A stretch of 64,000 bases of DNA from Pseudorhizobium banfieldiae (GTDB taxonomy: Bacteria; Pseudomonadota; Alphaproteobacteria; Rhizobiales; Rhizobiaceae): NCBI RefSeq assembly GCF_000967425.1, contig NZ_FO082820.1, positions 372,001 through 436,000 on the forward strand, in the 5' to 3' direction. The number at the start of each line of letters is the position of its first letter. Within the stretch, counting starts at the first letter, position 1. The notes beneath the pieces were generated by a model that did not search any database, had not been told where the DNA came from, and was given only the letters and a program-made list of their open reading frames with translations. A program made the position numbers and the translations under genes. Of the stretch, positions 9,359-16,374 are shown in pieces.

Positions 9359-9443
9359 CGTGCTTGGATCTCTTTAGATGGTAGCGCCGATCCCGGCCTC
9401 GAGAGCCTTTCCGGCGAGCTGCTGAGACGATGGTAGACAGCCC

Positions 9444-9560
9444 CTAGACTTTGATCAATTCAATAACCCTGCGGGCAGGAGCATCGAATGCAGCTGCACC
9501 AAGATCCGCATTTCTTGGATAAGATCGCGGACCATCCTCTTCATCACGAACTTTAATCAT
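9444..9560 (-). CDS. Possible small protein (38 aa) upstream of sspA
   Basis: An ATG at 9560 opens a frame of 38 codons that ends in TAG. The product is acidic at the start and ends in ARRVIELIKV. The codon pattern looks more gene-like than the surrounding DNA and it lies in the same direction as sspA, 85 bp upstream. It could be a leader peptide, a remnant, or chance. I do not recognise it. Confidence 0.2.
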   Translation of the reverse strand: MIKVRDEEDGPRSYPRNADLGAAAFDAPARRVIELIKV

Positions 9561-9861
9561 CCGCTTCCCAGTGTCTCCGACTTTTGATGAAGAACGCTGT
9601 TAGTGCGAACGATCCGCTCGATATTCGACTAGATGGTCGGTTTTGCGTTTTAACACAAGCGCGTTTGAGATCAGAGGAAGCGGGTTCGGCCGTCTTTTGC
9701 TTAGCGCTAGAGCCAGGTAGACCGACCTGCCCGTGACGCTGCAGCGATCTGCACGGTCCGCTGAGGGACATGTTCATCTGGCTGCCGAAGCTGATGAGCT
9801 TCGACGAAGAAACTACTGCTAGTAGGCATCTATTTGATTCGCTTTGAAGTAAATATAGCGT

Positions 9862-9876
9862 GTTCCCGGAGTGTTC
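9862..9876. promoter_or_regulatory. Candidate LexA (SOS) box, GTTC-N7-GTTC
   Basis: The sequence GTTCCCGGAGTGTTC fits the alphaproteobacterial LexA direct repeat GTTC-N7-GTTC exactly. The repeat extends to GTGTTCCC twice, at 9860-9867 and 9871-9878. It lies about 150 bp before the small frame at 10026 and 470 bp before the nuclease gene. A match of this core is expected about twice by chance in 64 kb counting both strands, so position and the extended repeat are the supporting points. Confidence 0.4.
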
Positions 9877-10025
9877 CCTTTTTCTCCCGGGCCCCTTGCT
9901 TGGAAACATCGAGTATGACATAGAGGAACTGTCTTCATCTCTGTGAAGACTTAAGCGGCCCCCGCCGGTGTTGGAACCACCAGACGAGGGCCTGACCCGC
10001 AACCTTGGTTAGAAGGAATTGGGCT

Positions 10026-10142
10026 ATGAGTACATCTACTCTCTCCCCCGCTTCATGGAAAGTTCGGCGCTTCGGCTTTGAACAGCTGAGTGCATCGGCA
10101 GCCTGCCTGTTGCTGCACGCTCGCCCGCAGGCATCCGCCTGA
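10026..10142 (+). CDS. Possible small protein (38 aa) at the head of the nuclease/AAA cassette
   Basis: An ATG at 10026 is preceded by AAGGAA at good spacing and opens 38 codons ending in TGA. The product begins MSTSTLSPASWKVRRFG and carries a short hydrophobic stretch (ASAACLLLHA). It could be a leader peptide or a truncated gene whose downstream part decayed. The following 200 bp to the nuclease start hold no other frame I can support. Not recognised. Confidence 0.3.
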   Translation: MSTSTLSPASWKVRRFGFEQLSASAACLLLHARPQASA

Positions 10143-10348
10143 TCCTCCACATCCCTGGTTTGATTGCTGACTGACGCGCCGTCCTGAGCGCTTCGCATCG
10201 TCCCGGCATCCGCGATGGCAGCCTGGGCGCTGCCTGTGCTCTGCATGTTGGTCACACCGCCGCCTTGTCCATTCGTCAGGCGGGTCCAGCAGCGTGCGTC
10301 CGCGGCAATGACCAGGGCATGGCCAACCATTTCCAGAAAGGCTATCCC

Positions 10349-11398
10349 ATGACATCCATAATCGACCAGCGCACCGCAGCCGTTATCGAGCTCACCTCGG
10401 TGCCGACAAGACGCAAACGCGGGCGACCGTCGAAGGCGTCGATTGCAGCCGCCGCAGAAGCCATCCTGCCGCCGAACCAGGCGGTCCCTAGCAATTTGTC
10501 CTCCCGGTCTCGTCCCGCCTCTCATCCTACAGTGCCCGATCTGTCCGGTGAGCATGCTCTGTTTGATGGGCTCATCGAGGATGCAATGACGGCAATCGAA
10601 AAGGGTCCGTCCGTTCCGGACCAGGTCCTGGGACGCTATGCTCCGCTGGCGTCACTGCTCCGCTCCGTCAGCTTCCATGAGGGCAGGTTGCTGGAGAGGG
10701 GGCTGGCTGTGGTTGCGGCCCTGCATCCCGATCTTCAGGTACTGGGCAAGCCCCTGAAGCTGCCACTGGTGGAGGCAGCCGTGCAGGCGATCTCGACGAA
10801 TAGGTGGGAGGTTCTCGACGGTGTCTGCTTCGACGCCGATGCCGGGACTAAGGGAACGTACCGTCCCGACCTGGTCATCGTGAACAGGAAGACACGCAAG
10901 GCATTTGTCATCGACCTGAAGCGGTCGCTGGCGGCCTACGGCGATTCCACGCTTGCCGATCTGACGAGCCGCATGATGGCGACAGGCCTGGTGCTGCCTG
11001 ACTTTCTCTACAAGCGACACAAGCGCCTCAGCATCACCAGTGTTGACATCGCGGTGATCGACGGAGCAAGTCGCAAGAGCGACCATACCCAAGGCATCTG
11101 GAAGCTTGGCGAGCTTGACGATCTCCTCGGGCTTCCCGGCGCGGCCGCGGCCATGGAGCACCTGCGCTCGACATTCGGCGAGAGGGTGAGGGCATTGATC
11201 GAAAGCCAAGCGCTAGGAGCCCTTGGCCTGCAACAGCCATCGCCGACCGCGTCCAGCACTGCGCCCACCCGTTCGCGCAAGCATGATGGTCCGCAGGTGG
11301 AAAAGGCGGGTAGGGCCGAGGCTGGCCGGAGCAGCGATGAGACGCCCGTTGCCTGCATCGTGGTCGGTTTTGCACGTTCCGCCTCCGGTTCCGGCTGA
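10349..11398 (+). CDS. AT-hook protein with PD-(D/E)XK nuclease signature
   Basis: A 349-residue protein from the ATG at 10349 (AAAGG ribosome site 8 nt upstream); an upstream frame to 10265 lacks one. Residues 22-29 (RKRGRPSK) form an AT-hook-like minor-groove DNA-binding motif. Residues 172-193 give the PD-(D/E)XK arrangement: R172-P173-D174, a strand, then VIDLKRS with D189 and K191. A helix with E113 and E116 precedes it and could supply the fourth acidic residue. No membrane segment or signal is visible, and the C-terminal 60 residues look disordered. It heads a cassette with an AAA+ ATPase and an M41 peptidase 120 bp downstream. I know no named family for the whole protein; nuclease activity is inferred from the motif. 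Confidence 0.65.
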   Translation: MTSIIDQRTAAVIELTSVPTRRKRGRPSKASIAAAAEAILPPNQAVPSNLSSRSRPASHPTVPDLSGEHALFDGLIEDAMTAIEKGPSVPDQVLGRYAPLASLLRSVSFHEGRLLERGLAVVAALHPDLQVLGKPLKLPLVEAAVQAISTNRWEVLDGVCFDADAGTKGTYRPDLVIVNRKTRKAFVIDLKRSLAAYGDSTLADLTSRMMATGLVLPDFLYKRHKRLSITSVDIAVIDGASRKSDHTQGIWKLGELDDLLGLPGAAAAMEHLRSTFGERVRALIESQALGALGLQQPSPTASSTAPTRSRKHDGPQVEKAGRAEAGRSSDETPVACIVVGFARSASGSG

Positions 11399-11518
11399 TC
11401 GCCGATTGGTGCCCGGCGGTCTTCGATCCCGATCGGGGCCGCGGAAACCTCGAGCGCAACTCACCAAGTTCAAATCCAGTGCGACGTGGAGCCTGTGGCT
11501 CTGCGAATGGAGTAACAC

Positions 11519-13414
11519 ATGCCAAATCCCGCCAAACCAGCGGTTCCACCGCCCGACACGGGCGACGATACACTCACTCATCGCGAACGTTCCGGCACAT
11601 CGGCCGAGCGGATAGCAAATCACCTCATGAGACGCATTCGCCACGAGCAATTGTGGAAAAGGGTCGAGGTGGCTCGGTCCCTTGAACTGCTGGTGCCAAT
11701 CCGGGTCAGCATCAACGGCTACAGCCTGCGTCGCTATATTGTCGCCCGAGATCATGGGCTGTCCGGCAAGCCGATTGCCGACCTCGCCGTACTGCGGCGG
11801 ATGTTCCTCAGCGGACGCCGTGCAGTCGGGCAGGAACAGGAAATTCCCGGGGAAGGACTGACCCCTGCTGGCGAAGCGGAGGCGCTGGCCGCTGAGGGAT
11901 GCGGACATATCGAATGGCCGTATCTGCTGGCGCTGCTGAACGGTCTCCCGAGCGTCGACGAAACCGCCAACCTGGTGGTCGTGCGGCTGTTGAGCCGGGC
12001 GCTTGCCGAATGCGGGCTTCCAAAGTCATCGATGCTGTCCCGGCTCAGCCAGCCCGGCAGCCTCATTCTCATCCGCTCCGAAGTGGAGGGATTTGCCGAG
12101 AGGCTGGTGGAATTGCTGAAGGCTGGCGTGCTCTTCGACCGCAGGACGAGGATCGAACGCCAGGGCAGCCCCGCGTCCACCGGTCGTAACATGGGGATCA
12201 GGCCGGACCGGACGATCCGGCTGATCAATGACGAGGATCTTGGCGACACGGAGCACCGCGAACTGGAGCAGCAGGCGGCAGAGGCGCTTTCAAGGGGCAG
12301 CCAGGTCCTGGTTCTTCATGGAGCGGGCATCATCGTTCCACCCGCGCTGCTTGCAGCGGCAGACCTGGAACTGACCATCCGCCCGATCGACTTGCATGTG
12401 ATCCAACCTCTCCTGGACAGGCTCCATGACGGCAAAGGCGGGGAGGCGTCCTTACTCACTCCCGCAGAACTGTCCCTTCGTCGCCTCGACCATCTGGTCC
12501 TTGCCCTGCGACCATCCCGCAGTCGTGAAGATGCCGTGCGTCTCCTCGGCGAACTGGCCAATATCGAGCTGGCGTCACGAGGCGAAGGCGACGGCGGATC
12601 GTCTGGGCAGTCTGGGGCTCGCCTGGGCTCACGGAGGGGAGGGCGCAGCACGTCCACGGAGAAGTCGACAGGCTCGCGCCTCATCCAGCCCGAGGCCCTC
12701 GCCGATGCCTGCACCACCAACTCCTCCTCTTCCGACGACCCGGTTTCCCCACCAGCCAAGCCTCCCCGCCTTCCGCTGACCGTGGAAACCCTGAGCGGCT
12801 ACGGCGAAGCCAGGTCCTGGGCCCTCGACCTCAGGAGCGACCTCAAGCTCTGGAGGGACGGGGCGATCGAGTGGGAGGAGATGAGCACGCGGCTGCTTCT
12901 GTCCGGGCCACCTGGGACTGGCAAGACCACCTTCGCGCGGGCCTTGTGCAACAGCCTGCAACTGCCCATGCTGGCAACGTCCGTCGCGACATGGCTGCAG
13001 CCGAGTTACCTCGGCGATGTCCTGAAGCGCATGTCCAGGGCTTTCGAGGAAGCACAACGGAACGCACCCTCGATCCTGTTCATCGATGAATGTGATGCGA
13101 TCGGCAGCCGACAGGACAATGCAAGAGATCACGCCGACTACTGGAATACGGTCATCGCCCGGCTGCTGGAGCTGCTGGATGGCGCTGCCAGGACCAGCGG
13201 CGTCATCATCGTCGGCGCGACGAACAGGCCTGAGTTCATCGACAGGGCCCTGACGCGCTCCGGCCGCCTGGAGAAGCATGTCGTCATCCCGAAACCCGAT
13301 GTCGATGCGCTCTGCGGCATCCTTGCCCACCATGTCGGCCGCGACCTCGTCTCTGTCCTGGAAACCGCGCCTACGGCATGGGCGGGGCAGGAGAATGGGG
13401 AGGCCGCCCGATGA
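11519..13414 (+). CDS. AAA+ ATPase of FtsH/CDC48 type lacking its lid subdomain
   Basis: A 631-residue protein; start ATG 11519 has GGAG 8 nt upstream. Residues 1-350 are an unrecognised, soluble, largely helical N-terminal region, and 350-420 is a Ser/Pro-rich linker. The AAA core then shows Walker A (GPPGTGKTT, about 462-470), Walker B (LFIDECDAIG, about 520-529) and the second region of homology (IIVGATNRPEFIDRAL with SGRLEKH). The protein stops about 30 residues after the VIPKPD segment, where FtsH would continue into the lid helices. Those helices are encoded at the start of the next gene, which overlaps by ATGA. No transmembrane helix is seen, unlike FtsH. It probably unfolds substrates for the peptidase. 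Confidence 0.85.
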   Translation: MPNPAKPAVPPPDTGDDTLTHRERSGTSAERIANHLMRRIRHEQLWKRVEVARSLELLVPIRVSINGYSLRRYIVARDHGLSGKPIADLAVLRRMFLSGRRAVGQEQEIPGEGLTPAGEAEALAAEGCGHIEWPYLLALLNGLPSVDETANLVVVRLLSRALAECGLPKSSMLSRLSQPGSLILIRSEVEGFAERLVELLKAGVLFDRRTRIERQGSPASTGRNMGIRPDRTIRLINDEDLGDTEHRELEQQAAEALSRGSQVLVLHGAGIIVPPALLAAADLELTIRPIDLHVIQPLLDRLHDGKGGEASLLTPAELSLRRLDHLVLALRPSRSREDAVRLLGELANIELASRGEGDGGSSGQSGARLGSRRGGRSTSTEKSTGSRLIQPEALADACTTNSSSSDDPVSPPAKPPRLPLTVETLSGYGEARSWALDLRSDLKLWRDGAIEWEEMSTRLLLSGPPGTGKTTFARALCNSLQLPMLATSVATWLQPSYLGDVLKRMSRAFEEAQRNAPSILFIDECDAIGSRQDNARDHADYWNTVIARLLELLDGAARTSGVIIVGATNRPEFIDRALTRSGRLEKHVVIPKPDVDALCGILAHHVGRDLVSVLETAPTAWAGQENGEAAR

Positions 13415-14178
13415 GCAGCGAACGGGCTCCAGCCACCATGATTGCGGATGACCAGAGCGGTCCCTTGCGGCGGCTTGCGCTCCTGTCGGCCGGTCGCACC
13501 GGAGCCGACATCGAGCGACTGGTTCGCGAGGCCCGCCAGCGGGCGCGTCGCCAGCGCCGGTCAATGACATGGGATGATCTTGAGCGGGCTATCCGCGAAC
13601 GGCAGCCCCGTCTCCCGAGCGATCTCCGCTGGCGCGTCGCTGTCCATGAGTGCGGCCATTGCATTGCCAGCATGCGCCTCAAGTTGGGGCAGGTCCGGCA
13701 GCTCTCCATCGAGGCCTCCGAGACTGCCCTTGGCTTTCTCGCCGCCGAGGCGGAAATCCGGATCCTGACAGAAGCCCAGGCCCTCGACATCTTGTGCCTG
13801 CATCTGGCCGGACGGGCCGCCGAAGAGATGATCCTCGGCAGCGTATCCCTGGGCTCGGGGGGATATGCCGGAAGTGACCTTGCGAACGCCACCGATCTTG
13901 CTCTTGCGGTCGAGACCAGGGTCGGTTGCGGCTCCGCCTGGCCGCTCCTTTATCGCGACGCGACCATCATCCCAGCGCTGATGTTCGTGGAGCCCGGCCT
14001 CGCTGATCGTGTCAGCGCCAGGCTTGACGAAGCCTTCGACAGGGCTCGGCGTCTCGTTGCCGAGCACAGGGACGACCTGTTGGCGCTGGCCAATGCGCTT
14101 GTCGAAAGAGACACGCTGGAAGGACCCGAGATTGCCGCGCTGATGGCCACCCCGTCGTCTGCTGGCCCTTCGTTATAG
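13411..14178 (+). CDS. M41 (FtsH-type) zinc peptidase with N-terminal AAA lid
   Basis: A 255-residue protein from the ATG at 13411, which overlaps the ATPase stop as ATGA and has GGGGAGG at good spacing; an in-frame ATG at 13378 lacks this. Residues 20-61 (LALLSAGRTGADIERLVREA and following) correspond to the FtsH lid helices, normally part of the AAA module. The zinc site is HECGH (79-83), and the third ligand is most likely D156 in YAGSDLANA, at the position FtsH uses. There is no membrane segment. With the preceding ATPase it would form a two-polypeptide, soluble FtsH-like protease whose break lies between the AAA core and lid. Substrates are unknown. Confidence 0.85.
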   Translation: MSSERAPATMIADDQSGPLRRLALLSAGRTGADIERLVREARQRARRQRRSMTWDDLERAIRERQPRLPSDLRWRVAVHECGHCIASMRLKLGQVRQLSIEASETALGFLAAEAEIRILTEAQALDILCLHLAGRAAEEMILGSVSLGSGGYAGSDLANATDLALAVETRVGCGSAWPLLYRDATIIPALMFVEPGLADRVSARLDEAFDRARRLVAEHRDDLLALANALVERDTLEGPEIAALMATPSSAGPSL

Positions 14179-14273
14179 CGGCACAATCCCGACGCCGGGG
14201 CCTTCGCAGCCCAAGGCACCATTCCCAACACAACCATGCTGCCGGTCGGCAGCCAAACCTGAAGGAGAAGAAG

Positions 14274-14606
14274 ATGATCATATATGGTGACGGTCAGCGC
14301 GAGATTCGCCAACTGGAGCGGATGATAGAGAAGCTGCAGGCGCTGCTCGACGACCTGGTAGCCATCGGGGAGGGGGATCTGCCAGGCCAGGACCGCCTCG
14401 AGGATGCACCCCTCATCGACAACTGGCACCTGTCAACACGGGAAATCGTCTGCCTGCGCGGCGAGATCTCCGGTCATCCGCGGCTGGGATACGCCCCACA
14501 CGGAATAACCTCCGATCTCTGGCTGCTTGCACCGCAACGCGGCTTTGCTCGGACGATCTCACGCTACTATCGGTTGGGTTCACGAACGGAAGGGTTCGAC
14601 GGCTAG
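14274..14606 (+). CDS. Small protein, possibly DUF6634-like, end of nuclease/AAA cassette
   Basis: A 110-residue protein with a strong ribosome site (GAAGGAG) 5' of the ATG at 14274. The first half is a charged helix that may form a coiled coil (QREIRQLERMIEKLQALL). The second half contains IDNWHL, RGEISGHPRLGYA, ITSDLWLL and FARTISRYYRLG, a pattern I associate with small rhizobial proteins annotated DUF6634; that link is from memory and weak. It lies 95 bp after the peptidase gene in the same direction and likely belongs to the same cassette. No catalytic motif is visible; it could be an adaptor or regulator. Confidence 0.55.
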   Translation: MIIYGDGQREIRQLERMIEKLQALLDDLVAIGEGDLPGQDRLEDAPLIDNWHLSTREIVCLRGEISGHPRLGYAPHGITSDLWLLAPQRGFARTISRYYRLGSRTEGFDG

Positions 14607-14656
14607 GGCCGCAGGCGGTCCTGGCTGGGCACCGAGGGTTCCACGGAGTTCGGCAT

Positions 14657-14725
14657 CAAATCATGATGATGTGCAGGCAAAGCAATCTGCCTTGCGGCAA
14701 ATCCCCTGCACGTCATCCTGATTTG
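14657..14725. repeat. 21-bp imperfect inverted repeat with 27-nt loop
   Basis: The arms 14657-14677 and 14705-14725 pair with 19 of 21 matches; each begins or ends with CAAATC/GATTTG, and GTGCAGG/CCTGCAC flank the loop. There is no T-run, so it is not a simple Rho-independent terminator. It may fold as an RNA hairpin after the small cassette gene, or be a protein-binding or recombination site. Confidence 0.75.
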
Positions 14726-14817
14726 AGATGATTTGTGGTTCTGCGATTCAAACATGCTGGCAAGCGATTCAAGGATCGAGATCGGCGTTACAGAACTAGA
14801 TATCCCCGATTCTGGGA

Positions 14818-14830
14818 CAAACGACGTTTG
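14818..14830. repeat. AAACG-N-CGTTT palindrome, copy 1
   Basis: The 13-mer CAAACGACGTTTG has perfect 6-bp arms around one base. It is the first of four related sites between 14.8 and 15.7 kb and lies 300 bp upstream of the small basic protein gene at 15131. Confidence 0.7.
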
Positions 14831-15091
14831 CGCCGCCTGACTGTAATGGCCGATAGCGTTGCGCAGGGGCTGCTCGTCCTGAGCCGCTTCCCCATCCGGG
14901 CGTCGTGATTGTTGCGAGAGAGGAACCGCGTGATGCCCACAGGCTGCCAGTGAAATTGGATCGAGTTGAAATGCCTTGCCTGCACCTCAGGTCGATTGGC
15001 GATGATTTGCGGAAATCCGATTCATCTCCCTGAAAGAGCGATTCCGATATCCAGATCAATGTTGCAGATGTCGAGAAATGCGATTCACATT

Positions 15092-15104
15092 CAAACGACG
15101 TTTG
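15092..15104. repeat. AAACG-N-CGTTT palindrome, copy 2
   Basis: A second identical CAAACGACGTTTG, 27 bp upstream of the GTG start at 15131. That spacing suits an operator that controls this gene. Confidence 0.7.
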
Positions 15105-15130
15105 CGGAAGAGAGGATAGGGAGCGGGCAG

Positions 15131-15481
15131 GTGGCAAAACGGGGCGACAAACAGGGTGACAAGCGCCTGGCGGAACAGCGCGAGCGTCAGCAGCTTTATC
15201 GCAAGCGGATCAAGACCGAGCGGCGGCCCTCACGGGACGACATCGCCCGGGTGCTGCTGCACGTGGTCATCACTAGGAGCGCTGCCAGGGACAAGCTCGA
15301 TGAGCTGGAGAAGTTCGGCGACCTGATCGTCGACAGGCTCGTGGAGCAGGGCTTCGACAAGCGTGTTTCCTATGACGCCTTCGATCAGCTGGTCGACAAG
15401 TACGTCAAGCAGGGCTGGGAGTTCAGGAGGAAAACGCATATCGGGCGTGACGTCCCGAACGACGCCGATGACCAGGAATGA
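15131..15481 (+). CDS. Small basic hypothetical protein, 116 aa
   Basis: The GTG at 15131 is preceded by GGGAG with 7-nt spacing; an in-frame ATG at 14966 would run through the repeat region and has no ribosome site. The product starts with a very basic segment (AKRGDKQGDKRLAEQRERQQ), continues as a helical region with IARVLLHVVITRSAARDKL, and ends acidic (DVPNDADDQE). No known domain is recognised. The basic start and helical body would suit a small DNA- or RNA-binding protein. A palindrome sits just upstream and two more follow downstream before the GntR gene, so it may be controlled through that motif. Confidence 0.6.
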   Translation: MAKRGDKQGDKRLAEQRERQQLYRKRIKTERRPSRDDIARVLLHVVITRSAARDKLDELEKFGDLIVDRLVEQGFDKRVSYDAFDQLVDKYVKQGWEFRRKTHIGRDVPNDADDQE

Positions 15482-15602
15482 TGCCAACGCTCTTGATGGA
15501 GAAATTTCTAGGTTCGGATCGGACGCCAGAGCTCCGGTTCTGTCGGCATCGATCAATTGGACTGCAACCGCCCGGAGCTGGCGTCAAGGGTGCTGTATTG
15601 CA

Positions 15603-15615
15603 CAAACGTCGTTTT
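15603..15615. repeat. AAACG-N-CGTTT palindrome, copy 3
   Basis: CAAACGTCGTTTT is the reverse complement of the motif with one terminal mismatch. It lies 106 bp before the GntR regulator start. Confidence 0.65.
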
Positions 15616-15648
15616 GTTGATTCATTGTATTCCCCCCGTTACTTCCTG

Positions 15649-15659
15649 AAACGGCGTTT
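15649..15659. repeat. AAACG-N-CGTTT palindrome, copy 4
   Basis: AAACGGCGTTT keeps both 5-bp arms with a different centre base. It lies 50 bp upstream of the gntR-type start codon, where it could act as an operator. Confidence 0.6.
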
Positions 15660-15708
15660 ACGACTGAATCACAAATCGCGGACCGCGAACAATCACTAGG
15701 ATGCCGGC

Positions 15709-16368
15709 ATGACGATACGGGAGAGACGGCTGACGGCAACCGACCGCATTCGGCTCGTTCTGGCGGACGAGATCGTACTGGGGTCCATCGGCCCGGGTGT
15801 CGCGCTGGACGAGGTCTCGCTTGCCGAGCGCTTCAAGGTATCCCGAACACCGGTGCGCGAAGCTATCCGGCAGCTGGAGGCGATCGGATTTGTCGAAGCC
15901 AGGCCTCATCGCGGTGCAGTCGTCCCCCACTTCACGAAAGAGAAGATCGACGAGATGTTCGTCGTCATGGCTGATCTGGAGGCGCTTTGTGCCCGAAATG
16001 CTGCAGTCGCCATTGAGCCGGCAACGAAGCAGCAGTTGATGGACGCACACCTGGCTTGCAAGCAGGCTGCCCTGGACGGCGACATAGATGAGTACTACCG
16101 GAGAAATATCGCGTTTCACGAGGTCATCTACATCGCAAGCGGCAACGGTTTCCTGGCGGAAATCACGCTGAACGTGCGCAACCGCGTTGCACCCTTTCGC
16201 AAGGCGCAATTCCAGAGTTTCAACCGTCTGATGAACTCCGTCGCGGAACACGAGACGATCGTGAACCATATTCTTTCGGGTGAGGCCGATGCTGCGGCTG
16301 AAGCGATGACGCAGCATCTGCGGGTCGTGAGAGATTCGGTGGGGACGGTTGCCCCCACCCTGCGCTGA
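15709..16368 (+). CDS. GntR family regulator, FadR/FCD subgroup
   Basis: A 219-residue transcription factor. The N-terminal winged helix-turn-helix (about 10-75) carries the typical VSRTPVREAIRQLEAIGFVE. The C-terminal FCD-type ligand domain (about 85-210) has the helical RNIAFHEVIY and EHETIVNHIL segments; the histidines there usually bind a metal and the effector. It stands beside, and convergent to, a minus-strand ABC importer operon, which it most likely controls. The inducer is unknown. Palindromes lie 50 and 106 bp upstream, and a TTGCATGCAA palindrome lies before the transporter operon; either could be its operator. Confidence 0.85.
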   Translation: MTIRERRLTATDRIRLVLADEIVLGSIGPGVALDEVSLAERFKVSRTPVREAIRQLEAIGFVEARPHRGAVVPHFTKEKIDEMFVVMADLEALCARNAAVAIEPATKQQLMDAHLACKQAALDGDIDEYYRRNIAFHEVIYIASGNGFLAEITLNVRNRVAPFRKAQFQSFNRLMNSVAEHETIVNHILSGEADAAAEAMTQHLRVVRDSVGTVAPTLR

Positions 16369-16374
16369 TCCGCG

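Larger units (their letters stand above)
9359..10025. other. Intergenic region upstream of sspA and of the nuclease cassette
   Basis: About 670 bp without a gene I can firmly support, between two divergently transcribed clusters. It holds a possible 38-codon minus-strand frame, a 49-codon plus-strand frame (9587-9736, unrecognised), a GTTC-N7-GTTC site at 9862-9876, and a 7-bp inverted repeat (GTCTTCA/TGAAGAC) at about 9931-9950. A 149-codon minus-strand frame (9553-10002) is serine-rich, matches nothing known and has no ribosome site, so I leave it out. Confidence 0.5.
14607..15130. repeat. Repeat-rich non-coding region
   Basis: 524 bp without a supported gene. It contains a 21-bp inverted repeat and two AAACG-N-CGTTT palindromes (both listed separately). 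It also holds four copies of GCGATTC (about 14744, 14764, 15039, 15081) and a gapped direct repeat GATGATTTG-Y-GG...CGATTCA at 14728-14752 and 15001-15025. The density of short repeats resembles an operator cluster or iteron-like array rather than random spacer DNA. Confidence 0.6.

Noticed and set aside
9553..10002. 149-codon minus-strand frame upstream of sspA
   Set aside because: Serine-rich, no ribosome site, no family resemblance.
13378..13414. Programmed frameshift fusing the ATPase and M41 peptidase
   Set aside because: The ATGA overlap has a strong GGGGAGG ribosome site and no slippery heptamer is visible; separate coupled translation is simpler.
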